In this document: piece by piece, positions 8,940 through 17,807 of the stretch | How positions within the stretch are numbered: the first letter of the stretch is position 1 | How the letters are laid out: every line of letters starts with the position of its first letter | Assembly: GCF_023822005.2 (NCBI RefSeq) | Contig: NZ_CP098806.1 | Location: 2,728,001 to 2,792,000, forward strand | From: Dyadobacter fanqingshengii | Lineage (GTDB): Bacteria; Bacteroidota; Bacteroidia; Cytophagales; Spirosomataceae | Length of the DNA: 64,000 bases | Direction: 5' to 3' | Translations under genes and position numbers: made by a program | Notes under the pieces: generated by a model | Databases searched by the model: none | What the model was told of the DNA's origin: nothing | Seen by the model: only the letters and a program-made list of their open reading frames with translations

Positions 8940-10216
8940 AAGTGCTTGTCTCACATCCTACCGGTAATGCAAATGTACGTGCAATCGCGAAGGGTTTTGC
9001 CGAAGCCGGCAACCTCCATCGCTTTTACACAACCATTGCCTCATTCCCGGATTCGGCCATGGATAAGCTCGCCCGCCTGCCCGGATTAGCGGAGCTGAAA
9101 AGAAGGAATTTCGATACCGCATTGCAGGGCCACACACGCACCTATCCATGGTTTGAACTGGGTAGAATGATCAGCAATAAAATGGGTATCAAGTCACTTA
9201 CAGCCCATGAGTCCGGCGTGTTTTGTATTGATAAAGTGTATCACAGGCTCGATAAATATGTTGCTTCGCAGTTGCCCGGCCTTCAAAAACATGGGCTAAC
9301 GGTTGTCTATGCCTATGAAGATGGTGCGCTGGAAACGTTCAGACAAGCCAAAAAGCTGGGAATAACGTGTGTTTATGAACTGCCGATCGCTTTCTGGGAA
9401 ACCAGCCGCAAATTATTGCTGGAAGAGGCCGCAAGACTTCCCGAATGGTCCGGGACACTCGCCGGCGGCATCACCGATTCGCAGCGAAAACTACAACGCA
9501 AAAGTATGGAGCTAGAACTGGCTGACATTATCGTTACTCCCGGAAGCTTCGTCGCCGATTCGCTCGGGTCACTTGCTGGTGACAAAAAAATGATTGTATC
9601 GCCTTTTGGCTCACCGGAAAACAATTTTTCAACCAAAAAAACAGCGCGTAATAACCGTCCGCTGCGCGTTCTGTTTGCAGGGAGCATGGGACAGCGAAAA
9701 GGATTGGCGGATCTTTTTGAAGCAATTAAAATACTGGACAGCAAAGAAATAGAACTGGTGGTGCTGGGAAGCTTACTGCGTGAATTACCCTTTTACCGGC
9801 AGCAACTTCCCGATTTCACTTACGAACCCACCCGCCCTCACGCGGACGTGCTGAGCCTGATGCGCAGCTGTGATGTTTTTTGCCTGCCGTCAATCGTCGA
9901 AGGGCGCGCGCTGGTGATCCAGGAGGCCATGAGCCAGGGCTTGCCCGTTATTATCACATCCAATACAGGCGGAAAAGACCTTGTCATCGAAGGTGAAACC
10001 GGCTTCGAAGTGCCGATACGGAGTCCGAATGCCATTGCTGAAAAGCTCCGGTGGTTTCTGGAAAATCCTGGCGAACTGGATCAAATGAGCATTAATGCAC
10101 AGCGGCATGCGGCCAGTTACTCATGGGCTGGTTACACAAACAAGATCATTCTTGAAATAGAAAAATATCAGAACAAAAACTGCGTAGCACATGATTCAAA
10201 CCACTACCTGGGATAG
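8936..10216 (+). CDS. GT4 family glycosyltransferase
   Basis: 426 residues. MKVLVSHPTGNANVRAIAKG is the N-terminal GT-B loop. RVLFAGSMGQRKGLADLFEA and the E-x7-E motif in SIVEGRALVIQEAMSQGLPV are the family 4 donor-binding signatures, so the enzyme is expected to be a retaining transferase. It ends inside the start region of the next gene (overlap of about 26 bases if the polymerase-like gene starts at 10191), which suggests translational coupling. The sugar specificity cannot be assigned. Confidence 0.88.
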   Translation: MKVLVSHPTGNANVRAIAKGFAEAGNLHRFYTTIASFPDSAMDKLARLPGLAELKRRNFDTALQGHTRTYPWFELGRMISNKMGIKSLTAHESGVFCIDKVYHRLDKYVASQLPGLQKHGLTVVYAYEDGALETFRQAKKLGITCVYELPIAFWETSRKLLLEEAARLPEWSGTLAGGITDSQRKLQRKSMELELADIIVTPGSFVADSLGSLAGDKKMIVSPFGSPENNFSTKKTARNNRPLRVLFAGSMGQRKGLADLFEAIKILDSKEIELVVLGSLLRELPFYRQQLPDFTYEPTRPHADVLSLMRSCDVFCLPSIVEGRALVIQEAMSQGLPVIITSNTGGKDLVIEGETGFEVPIRSPNAIAEKLRWFLENPGELDQMSINAQRHAASYSWAGYTNKIILEIEKYQNKNCVAHDSNHYLG

Positions 10217-11585
10217 CTATATTGAAATGGAAGAGGAAATGAACCCGGAAATACTTCGGCAGCAGAAGGTTTTGTCCCACATTAAAAAAGGGATCTGGCT
10301 TTATTTCTGGCTGTTGATCCTGGAAGGAGCGTTGCGCAAGTGGGTGTTTCCCAGCCTCGCCACGCCCCTGCTGATCGTGCGCGACCCTGTCGCGATCATT
10401 GTACTGTTCCTGGCTTTCAGAGAAGGCATTTTTACAAGTAATGCCTACACCATTATTGCCCTGCTGGTCACCTTTGTCTCGTTTCTGCTCACGCTTTTCG
10501 TGGGCCATGGCGATGTTACAGTGGCCGTTTATGGCGCAAGGATCATGCTCATCCAGTTCCCGCTCCTGTTTGTAATCGGGATCGTTTTTACTTACGAGGA
10601 TGTGATCAGGATCGGCCGTGTGCTGCTTATGATTACGCCATTTATGACCATTCTCATGGCGATGCAGTTTTACAGCCCGCAATCCGCCTGGGTCAATCGT
10701 GGGATCGGCGGTGACATTACTGGCGGAGGTTTTAGCGGAGCAATGGGTTTTTTCAGACCGCCGGGCACTTTTTCCTTCATTACTGGCCTGGCTTCTTTTT
10801 ACGGTTTTGTTGCCATTTATGTCGTGTTCTTCTGGCTCGATAAATCCAGACAGGTTAACCGCTGGCTGTTGGTGGTTGCTACGGGCTGTATGCTCGCTGC
10901 AATTCCCATGTCGATCAGCCGTACGCTTCTTTTTGAAGTGGTGCTGGCTTTCTTATTTGGTTTGCTGGCCGCATCACGTCAGCCGGCATACATGCCGCGC
11001 ATGGCCGGGACTTTGGTTGCGGGAATTATCCTTTTTGTGCTGTTGTCCAACTTTGGCTTTTTTCAAACAGCCACCGAAGCATTCATTTCCCGCTTCGAGT
11101 CTGCCGACCGGGTCGAGGGCGGGTTGAAAGGAACATTAGGCGACCGTTTTTTAGGCGGTATGGTCACCGCCGTGACAGAAACTACCGAACAGTCGCTTTT
11201 CGTAGGCAAAGGACTTGGCATGGGCACCAATGCAGGCGCCAAGCTGATGACCGGAACCAATCGTTTCCTGATCTCAGAAGGAGAATGGGGACGCATTATC
11301 GGCGAAATGGGGCTTGTACTGGGGCTGGCAACGATCCTGCTTCGCGTGCACCTGATCGCCAGCATGACGATCAACGCGGTTCGCGCATTGCGCGCAGAAA
11401 ATTTCCTGCCCTGGATGCTGATCGGCTTTTCGCTGGTCAACATTCTGCAAGGCCAGTGGGCACAGCCTGCTTCCCTTGGCTTTGCCGTGCTTTCGGGCGG
11501 ACTGATCCTGGCGGCGCTGAAAGGCCCGGAATATGATGACGACTTTGAAATAGAGCATTTAGAAACCGAAGAAGTTCCTTTATAA
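10191..11585 (+). CDS. O-antigen polymerase/ligase-like (Wzy-like) membrane protein
   Basis: 464 residues with about ten membrane helices. It has the Wzy/WaaL-type layout: a large periplasmic loop in the middle to late part (residues about 290-360, including RVEGGLKGTLGDRFLGGM) and the FRPPGTFSFITG stretch near residue 185, a pattern I have seen in Bacteroidota exopolysaccharide polymerases. It would join repeat units outside the inner membrane. The start at 10191 overlaps the previous gene; in-frame ATGs at 10227 and 10239 would reduce or remove the overlap and are equally possible. Together with the flippase at 1141 and the kinase at 1 this makes a complete Wzx/Wzy set. Confidence 0.78.
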   Translation: MIQTTTWDSYIEMEEEMNPEILRQQKVLSHIKKGIWLYFWLLILEGALRKWVFPSLATPLLIVRDPVAIIVLFLAFREGIFTSNAYTIIALLVTFVSFLLTLFVGHGDVTVAVYGARIMLIQFPLLFVIGIVFTYEDVIRIGRVLLMITPFMTILMAMQFYSPQSAWVNRGIGGDITGGGFSGAMGFFRPPGTFSFITGLASFYGFVAIYVVFFWLDKSRQVNRWLLVVATGCMLAAIPMSISRTLLFEVVLAFLFGLLAASRQPAYMPRMAGTLVAGIILFVLLSNFGFFQTATEAFISRFESADRVEGGLKGTLGDRFLGGMVTAVTETTEQSLFVGKGLGMGTNAGAKLMTGTNRFLISEGEWGRIIGEMGLVLGLATILLRVHLIASMTINAVRALRAENFLPWMLIGFSLVNILQGQWAQPASLGFAVLSGGLILAALKGPEYDDDFEIEHLETEEVPL

Positions 11586-11618
11586 AACCCACTACTCATC
11601 GTTCACCTCGTTAATGTC

Positions 11619-12830
11619 ATGAACATTGTTTTCTTTTCGCACCCGGTTTTTCTGGGCTCTATCAGCACCCAACGCTACGCCAAATGGCTGGTGGAGGGAA
11701 TGAGACAGCGCGGTCACCAGGTGCAGTTATGGGTTCCGGAGCCGAAGTGCTTTAACACGCCCGGCCCCGCCAATTTCAAAAAATGGATGGGCTATATTGA
11801 TCAGTACGTCCTCTTTCCCCGTCAGGTCAAGAAGCTGATCTGCAAGCAACCAACAGACACACTCTACGTGCTCACCGATCATTCACTTGGCCTGTGGGTG
11901 CCATTGATCCGGGACCATAACCACATTGTGCACTGCCATGACTTCCTGGCCCAGTTTTCGGCCATGGGCCTGATTCCCGAAAATAAGATCGGCTGGAGTG
12001 GCAGAAAGTATCAGGAATTGATCCGCAAAGGGTTTCTTAAGGCAAAGAATTTTATATCGATCTCCGAAAAAACACGGAATGACCTGCACAACCTGCTCGG
12101 CGGCCAACCCGCTGTTTCTGAAATGGTTTACAACGGCCTTGTGCAGCCATACACCCCATCTGACAATCCGGCTGACGCATTGCTGTCATTGCAAACGGAA
12201 ACCGGCATTGATCTGAAAGACGGCTATTTGCTGCACGTGGGGGGCAATCAGTGGAATAAAAACCGTAAGGGAGTTATAGAAATTTATTCCAAATGGCGTG
12301 TAAAATTCAGGAATCAAAAACCGCTTCTGATGATAGGCCCTGAACCGGACGAAGCGATCAGAAAAGCACATGCGCGCTCGGCTTACCGAGATGACATTCA
12401 CTTTTTAGTTGACAAGGCAGATTCATTTGTGACGCTTGCCTACCAGGCAGCAAGTGCATTTCTTTTTCCTTCCCTGGCGGAAGGATTTGGCTGGCCAATC
12501 GCAGAAGCAATGTCCAGTGGCACACCGGTGCTTACAACCGATGAAGCACCCATGACAGAAGTAGCGGGCGGCGCTGCCTTATTTATCGACAGGCGACCGG
12601 CTGATGAACGAAAGGCCGAAGCCTGGGCCACCGATGCTGCGAAAGTGCTGGAAAAGTTGCTGTCGTACGACCTCGATGAGAGGACGCAGCTAGTAACGCA
12701 AGGATTACTGAATGTGAAGCGCTTCAATAGTGAGATTACGATTGACAAGATCGAGAAGATTTACCTGTCCCTGGCAGGAAATGCTGCCAAACCTGTTTCA
12801 CTTAACTACAACTCTGATGTTTCAGCATAA
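11619..12830 (+). CDS. GT4 family glycosyltransferase
   Basis: 403 residues. MNIVFFSHPVFLGSISTQRYAKWLV is the N-terminal GT-B loop. YLLHVGGNQWNKNRKGVIEIY is the start of the C-domain, and the E-x7-E motif is clear in LAEGFGWPIAEAMSSGTPV (first Glu is residue 288). A family 4 retaining transferase is well supported; the sugar is unknown. It is 33 bases downstream of the polymerase-like gene, and its last codons overlap the start of the acetyltransferase gene at 12817. Confidence 0.9.
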   Translation: MNIVFFSHPVFLGSISTQRYAKWLVEGMRQRGHQVQLWVPEPKCFNTPGPANFKKWMGYIDQYVLFPRQVKKLICKQPTDTLYVLTDHSLGLWVPLIRDHNHIVHCHDFLAQFSAMGLIPENKIGWSGRKYQELIRKGFLKAKNFISISEKTRNDLHNLLGGQPAVSEMVYNGLVQPYTPSDNPADALLSLQTETGIDLKDGYLLHVGGNQWNKNRKGVIEIYSKWRVKFRNQKPLLMIGPEPDEAIRKAHARSAYRDDIHFLVDKADSFVTLAYQAASAFLFPSLAEGFGWPIAEAMSSGTPVLTTDEAPMTEVAGGAALFIDRRPADERKAEAWATDAAKVLEKLLSYDLDERTQLVTQGLLNVKRFNSEITIDKIEKIYLSLAGNAAKPVSLNYNSDVSA

Positions 12831-13404
12831 TATTAACGATTCAGACCCATACAAACGTCCCGTATTTTCAGTGGGCAACAAAATCATCAGGGTGCTCTGG
12901 AAAGCGTCCTGGTTGCTGCTTTGCTCCTGGACCCCCGCCCCTTTTCACGCATGGCGGGTATTGATTCTGCGTATGTTTGGCGCAAAACTTGGTAAGGCTA
13001 ATTTTATTTATCCCGATTGCAAAATATGGGCTCCATGGCTTTTGGAAACAGAGGATGTAGTTACTATCGGCCCTAATGTAGAGATCTACAACCCCGGCGG
13101 CGTTTACCTCGGACATCATTCGATCCTTTCGCAGCACGCCTTTCTTTGTGGTGCCACGCACGATTACAATCATCTTGATTTTACCTACATAAAAAAGAAG
13201 ATCTACATCTCCTCCTATGCCTGGATCTGCTCAAAAGCCATTGTGCTTCCGGGTGTGCGCTGTGGAGAAGGAAGTGTCCTGGGCGCAGGTTCGATTACTT
13301 CTAAGAACCTGGATCCATGGATGGTATATACCGGAAACCCAGCCCAATGTATCAGACAACGCAATAATTTCCTCCTAGAAAATGAACTTGACCCATCCCT
13401 TTAA
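12817..13404 (+). CDS. WcaF-like exopolysaccharide O-acetyltransferase
   Basis: 195 residues from the ATG at 12817 (MFQHNINDSD); a longer frame from 12730 would sit deep in the previous gene. The pattern PAPFHAWRVLILRMFGAKLG followed by hexapeptide turns (VYLGHHSILSQHAFLCGATHDY, IVLPGVRCGEGSVLGAGSIT) and WMVYTGNPAQCIRQR is that of the colanic acid acetyltransferase WcaF group. The His in CGATHDY is the likely catalytic base. It should acetylate a sugar of the repeat unit using acetyl-CoA. It overlaps both the gene before (14 bases) and the gene after (23 bases). Confidence 0.85.
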   Translation: MFQHNINDSDPYKRPVFSVGNKIIRVLWKASWLLLCSWTPAPFHAWRVLILRMFGAKLGKANFIYPDCKIWAPWLLETEDVVTIGPNVEIYNPGGVYLGHHSILSQHAFLCGATHDYNHLDFTYIKKKIYISSYAWICSKAIVLPGVRCGEGSVLGAGSITSKNLDPWMVYTGNPAQCIRQRNNFLLENELDPSL

Positions 13405-15031
13405 CATGCTCTACGATCTCTGCATTGCCGGAAGCGGTCCGGCCGGTATCATAACGGGACTGGAATACAGCCGGCTCAATCCCGGCAAAAAAATCCTGAT
13501 CGTGGAATACGGCCACGCTGGCAAAAACAACCGGAATTCACTGGACGATTCTATCAAAGTCCACAATGATGTAAACCATTACGGCCCTTACGAATGCACC
13601 AACAAAGGACTTGGCGGCACCTCGGCAACGTGGGGCGGAAGGTGCGTCATGTATGACGAAATTGACTTCATGGAGCGTGGCGTCACAGGTGACGACTGCA
13701 CCTGGGGAATAGATATATTAAAAGACCTGACCCCGTATCTTCCCAAAACGGCCGAATACTTCGAATGCGGAGAACCCGTTTTCAATCTGAACGAGATCAA
13801 GGAATTCAAGAACACCCACATTGCGGAAGGATTCGAGGAAGGTTTTGTCACTGATTCGGTGATCGAGCGATGGAGCATGCCGACGCGGTTCGGGAAACGT
13901 TATTCCGACCAGTTGAAGGCGTCGCGGGACATTCACATTCTGGAAGGTTACGAGTTCAGGGATTTCAAAGCGCCGGACGAAGCGGGTAAAGTAACGTCTG
14001 CCATCATCCGGAATGTGCTCACCCGGCAACGACTGGAAATCACAGCCATGAAATTTGTGCTGGCATCGGGCGCACAGGAAACAACCCGCATATTGCTACG
14101 TAACAAACAACTATTTAGGAACCTGGACGCGGTTCCGGCTGCTTTGGGACATTATTATCAGGGCCACATTTCAGGGAAGATCGCTTCGGTTGTTTTTAAC
14201 GGGAATCCTAATAAAACGGATTACGGATTTATGAAAAGCCGGGATAACACATATATCCGGCGACGCTTTCAGTTTACACCGGACTTTTTGAAAGAAAACA
14301 ATTTGCTAAATACCGCCATATGGCTGGATAACCCGCTTTATTACAATCCACTGCACCGGAGCGGGGCCATGTCGTTCATGTATCTGGCGATGATCACGCC
14401 GATTTTAGGCAAAAAGCTTGCGCCGCCGGCGATTGCGCAGTCTATTACAAAAGGAAAAAGAACGGGGATCAATGGGCATATCCTCAACATCCTGCGCGAA
14501 TTACCCCATTCTCTGCTGACGCCTGCGGCAATTTTTTACAAAAGGTATTTACTCAAAAGAAAGCTTCCGGGCGTGTTCCTGTTTTCACCGGAGAACAAAT
14601 ACGCGCTTCACTTCCACTCCGAACAGGTGCCCCATTACGAAAACCGGCTGTATCTGGACGAGGACCAGGAAACATTGCACATTGACTACGGGCTAACAGA
14701 TGATGATATCAATTCGGTTATCAAAACACACCAGGCGCTGGACAGCTGGCTGCAAAAATGCGGATGCGGAAAGCTCACTTACTGGTATGAAGAAGATCAA
14801 TTATATGACGCGATCAAAAATATGTCCAGGGACGGCATGCATCAGTCGGGAACAACCAGAATGGCGGACAGCCCGCGGAAAGGAGTCGTTGACAGCAACC
14901 TGAAATTGTGGGGAACGAGTAATGTTTACGTTTGCAGCAGTTCCGTATGCCCCACCTCAGGCCAGGCTAATCCGACTTTCCTGCTCGGGGCATTCGCATG
15001 TCGCCTTGCTAAACACTTAATGATGAACTGA
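13382..15031 (+). CDS. GMC-type FAD-dependent oxidoreductase
   Basis: 549 residues. The Rossmann loop LCIAGSGPAGIITGLEYSR binds FAD, GLGGTSATWGGRCVMYD is the second GMC signature, and the C-terminus holds the catalytic region DGMHQSGTTRMA with the His and SGQANPTFLLGAFACRLA that closes the flavin site. It should oxidise an alcohol, probably a sugar hydroxyl, given its position between an acetyltransferase and an aldo/keto reductase. The start may be 13382 or the in-frame ATG at 13406 just before the Rossmann strand. Its stop shares one base with the start of the next gene (TGATG). Confidence 0.85.
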   Translation: MNLTHPFNMLYDLCIAGSGPAGIITGLEYSRLNPGKKILIVEYGHAGKNNRNSLDDSIKVHNDVNHYGPYECTNKGLGGTSATWGGRCVMYDEIDFMERGVTGDDCTWGIDILKDLTPYLPKTAEYFECGEPVFNLNEIKEFKNTHIAEGFEEGFVTDSVIERWSMPTRFGKRYSDQLKASRDIHILEGYEFRDFKAPDEAGKVTSAIIRNVLTRQRLEITAMKFVLASGAQETTRILLRNKQLFRNLDAVPAALGHYYQGHISGKIASVVFNGNPNKTDYGFMKSRDNTYIRRRFQFTPDFLKENNLLNTAIWLDNPLYYNPLHRSGAMSFMYLAMITPILGKKLAPPAIAQSITKGKRTGINGHILNILRELPHSLLTPAAIFYKRYLLKRKLPGVFLFSPENKYALHFHSEQVPHYENRLYLDEDQETLHIDYGLTDDDINSVIKTHQALDSWLQKCGCGKLTYWYEEDQLYDAIKNMSRDGMHQSGTTRMADSPRKGVVDSNLKLWGTSNVYVCSSSVCPTSGQANPTFLLGAFACRLAKHLMMN

Positions 15032-15867
15032 TGAGAAAAATTGAATTGGTCGAAGGTATCCATTCTTCGGTGCTTGGATTAGGATGTGCGCCGGTACTGG
15101 GATCCATTGACTCCAAAAAATGCCGCAGGGCACTCAGCCTGGCTTTTGAACACGGCATAACACACTATGATCTGGCGCGGTCCTATGGATTCGGCGATGC
15201 AGAAGGACTGGTGGGCGGGGTATTTAAAAATCACCGGGACAAGATTGTGCTGGCCAGCAAATTTGGCATAAAAGCAGACTGGAAAGCGAGCCTGTTGCGT
15301 CCTATGAAGCCGATTGTACGCGTTTTACGAGGTTCAGAAAAAAAGCAGGATGCCGATTTGCCCCCCAAGCAAAGCAACGGGAAAACTGCTTCGGATTTGT
15401 TGTTTAAAAGGGTGGAGATAAACAGCATGGAAATGCGAAAAAGCCTGGACGAGAGTTTGAAAGCATTAAAAACCGATTATCTCGACTATTTCCTGGTCCA
15501 CGAACCATTGAAAAGCATAACCAACATTGATGAGCTCTGCGAAATGGCCATGCGACTGAAAGCAAGTGGCAAAATACGCGCATTCGGATTGGCCTATATG
15601 CAATCTCAGAAACACCTGCACGAATCGTATTTTGACCGTTTTGACATTCTGCAATTCAATAGTCCGCCGGGCGTTGCGGCCTATCGCAAGCTCGCGGAAG
15701 AGCGCTCAGAGCGACCCAACATTATCTTTTCACCCCTGCGGGGCGGAACCTGGGACATGAGCCCCGGCGAAAAGATTAAAAAGCTGGTCCACGATTTCCC
15801 TAATAGTGTCACTTTATGTTCCATGTTCAGCGAAGCCCACTTGAAAGAAAACGTTGAACTGGTTTAA
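15031..15867 (+). CDS. Aldo/keto reductase
   Basis: 278 residues. The four catalytic positions of the family are visible: Asp and Tyr in HYDLARSYGFGDAE, Lys in VLASKFGI, His in FLVHEP. It is a TIM-barrel NADPH oxidoreductase. It starts on the last base of the GMC oxidoreductase gene, so the pair is translationally coupled; an oxidation by the first enzyme followed by a stereospecific reduction by the second, together inverting or altering a sugar carbon, is a reasonable inference but not shown. It is shorter than many aldo/keto reductases (about 310-340 residues), and the end lacks the usual NADP phosphate-binding tail. Confidence 0.82.
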   Translation: MRKIELVEGIHSSVLGLGCAPVLGSIDSKKCRRALSLAFEHGITHYDLARSYGFGDAEGLVGGVFKNHRDKIVLASKFGIKADWKASLLRPMKPIVRVLRGSEKKQDADLPPKQSNGKTASDLLFKRVEINSMEMRKSLDESLKALKTDYLDYFLVHEPLKSITNIDELCEMAMRLKASGKIRAFGLAYMQSQKHLHESYFDRFDILQFNSPPGVAAYRKLAEERSERPNIIFSPLRGGTWDMSPGEKIKKLVHDFPNSVTLCSMFSEAHLKENVELV

Positions 15868-15919
15868 CAATCATTGCTTCAAACCACCCATTAATTATTT
15901 ATTAACAAATGTAAACCCT

Positions 15920-16774
15920 ATGATTTCAGTCGTAATTCTCACAAAAAACGAGGAAAAGGACCTTCCGCTTTGTCTGGCGTCATTGAGATGGTCCAATGAC
16001 ATTCACATACTGGACTCAGGAAGCACCGACCGGACTGTTGAAATCGGTGAAGCTCATTTTGCAAAAATCTGGCACAACGACTTTGAAAGCTTTGGCAAAC
16101 AACGGAATTATGCGCTTGACCATATTCATTTTCGCTACGACTGGATCCTTTTTCTGGATGCGGACGAGATCGTAACGGACGACTTTCTGATTGAAATGAG
16201 GCTGGCAGTTCTTACTGCACCGAAGGATGTGGCCGGCTTTTACTGCTGCTGGAAAATGATGTATGAAAACCGCTGGCTCAAAAACTGCGACAATTTCCCG
16301 AAATGGCAGTTCAGATTAATGAGAAAAGACCATGCACGATTTAAGGATTTTGGTCATGGCCAAAAGGAAGATCAGGTTATGGGCAAGATCGAATATCTGA
16401 GGGAACCTTACCTGCATTATGGCTTTTCCAAAGGCTGGTCACATTGGATCAACCGCCATAACCGCTACTCGGATGAAGAAGCTTTCAGCAGGATCAATGA
16501 TTGCCCGCCTTTTAAGAATATCTTTTCCAATCATTCCAGCGAACGAAATCCGGCGCTAAAATCATGGTTAAGCCGCTTGCATTTATGGCCCATGATCCGG
16601 TTCCTCCAGGCTTATCTGTTAAACCTGGGTTTTCTTGAAGGCAGGCCGGGACTGATTTATTGCGTCAATATTGCCTATTACGAGTTTTTGATCCAAATTA
16701 AAATGCGGGAGTTAAAAAACAAAAAACCGCCAAAACCAGAAGAATTCAAGATGGCCGACGCGTTGATTTTTTGA
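15920..16774 (+). CDS. GT2 family glycosyltransferase, WaaE/KdtX-like
   Basis: 284 residues from the ATG at 15920 (MISVVILTKNEEKDLPLC); a TTG at 15854 would add residues that overlap the previous gene and was rejected. HILDSGSTDRTVEI and ILFLDADEIVTDDF are the donor and DxD motifs. The C-terminal part (LHYGFSKGWSHWINRHNRYS) is typical of the WaaE/KdtX subgroup, which adds sugars to lipopolysaccharide core in other phyla; here the context is exopolysaccharide. Its last 29 bases overlap, tail to tail, the acyltransferase gene on the minus strand. Confidence 0.87.
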   Translation: MISVVILTKNEEKDLPLCLASLRWSNDIHILDSGSTDRTVEIGEAHFAKIWHNDFESFGKQRNYALDHIHFRYDWILFLDADEIVTDDFLIEMRLAVLTAPKDVAGFYCCWKMMYENRWLKNCDNFPKWQFRLMRKDHARFKDFGHGQKEDQVMGKIEYLREPYLHYGFSKGWSHWINRHNRYSDEEAFSRINDCPPFKNIFSNHSSERNPALKSWLSRLHLWPMIRFLQAYLLNLGFLEGRPGLIYCVNIAYYEFLIQIKMRELKNKKPPKPEEFKMADALIF

Positions 16775-17801
16775 ACCAGGGCTGGAAGCTCAACAGATTG
16801 TCCCTCAATGAAATACTAGGTGCCTCGATGAGTTTGTAGAATGCCAGCCCAACCAGCAACATGGCCGTCACGCAAAGAGGCACAGCGAGCATAGTGAAAG
16901 CGGGATATTTGTGAAATATTTTATCAAAAACATTCAGTATAAGAGCGTGAGTGAGATAAAGAGAATAGGCCATTAAGGCAATCTGCTTTACAAAAAGTGT
17001 TTTGCTCAACACAAAATCAGGTGAATAATAAAAGGAAACGAGCAGCATGCCGGCGGAAAAAACGAGGAACAGGTAACCGGAGCAATACTTAAACTGAGAA
17101 TCAACATCAGCCAGCCAATAGGAAACCCCCGCAAAAAGGGCTGCAAAAAATAGACTTAAATAACCATTTGACCTGAACGAAACCGAATAATGATTGATAA
17201 AATAAGAAATCGTACACCCTAGCGCAATGCCGTCAAACCTGAAAATCGTTGCAGTCGTGTAATAGCCAAATTCCTTCATCTGAAAATCCCCTGCGAAATA
17301 TCGTATAACAGATGGAGTCAATGTGATAGCGATCCACAAGGCGAGACGAACGTGTTTGGAAGAAGTTGCGCGGGAAGTGAGGAGGACAACGAGTGGAAAC
17401 ATCAGGTAAAAATGCTCTTCAATGCAAAGCGACCAGGAAATCTTGAAAAACGGAATGACCTGATAAAAGTTTTGGAAAAAGAAGAGAAATCCCGGATCGA
17501 AGTCCTGGCCTCTGCCGAAAAATACAGCAGAATAAGAAATGAGTAATGCCGCCAGATAAGGCGGATAAGTTCTGAGAAACCTTTGCAGCCAAAAACGGAG
17601 CAAATTGCCACCAGCGCTTTTCTTGTAATAAATGTTGGTGATTAAAAATCCGCTCAGCACAAAAAACATTTCAACACCATATTTGCCAATGGCAACGGTT
17701 TTATCCAAAGTAAACCGCTCTCCAATGTGATAGTAAATGACCAGGGCGATGGCAAGAAAGCGGAATAAGTCAAGATTTGCGATTCTTTTAGAAGTGTTCA
17801 T
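16746..17801 (-). CDS. Acyltransferase family 3 (OafA/YrhL-like) membrane protein
   Basis: 351 residues with about ten membrane helices. The N-terminus NLDLFRFLAIALVIYYHIGERF contains the conserved catalytic His of the family, and EMFFVLSGFLITNIYY is the second signature. LRTYPPYLAALL follows the usual R-x-x-P. Such proteins move acetyl or other acyl groups onto surface polysaccharides across the inner membrane. It is transcribed from the minus strand directly after the dioxygenase gene (6 bases), so the two form a small operon that faces the main cluster. Confidence 0.88.
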   Translation of the reverse strand: MNTSKRIANLDLFRFLAIALVIYYHIGERFTLDKTVAIGKYGVEMFFVLSGFLITNIYYKKSAGGNLLRFWLQRFLRTYPPYLAALLISYSAVFFGRGQDFDPGFLFFFQNFYQVIPFFKISWSLCIEEHFYLMFPLVVLLTSRATSSKHVRLALWIAITLTPSVIRYFAGDFQMKEFGYYTTATIFRFDGIALGCTISYFINHYSVSFRSNGYLSLFFAALFAGVSYWLADVDSQFKYCSGYLFLVFSAGMLLVSFYYSPDFVLSKTLFVKQIALMAYSLYLTHALILNVFDKIFHKYPAFTMLAVPLCVTAMLLVGLAFYKLIEAPSISLRDNLLSFQPWFKKSTRRPS

Positions 17802-17807
17802 TATTAA

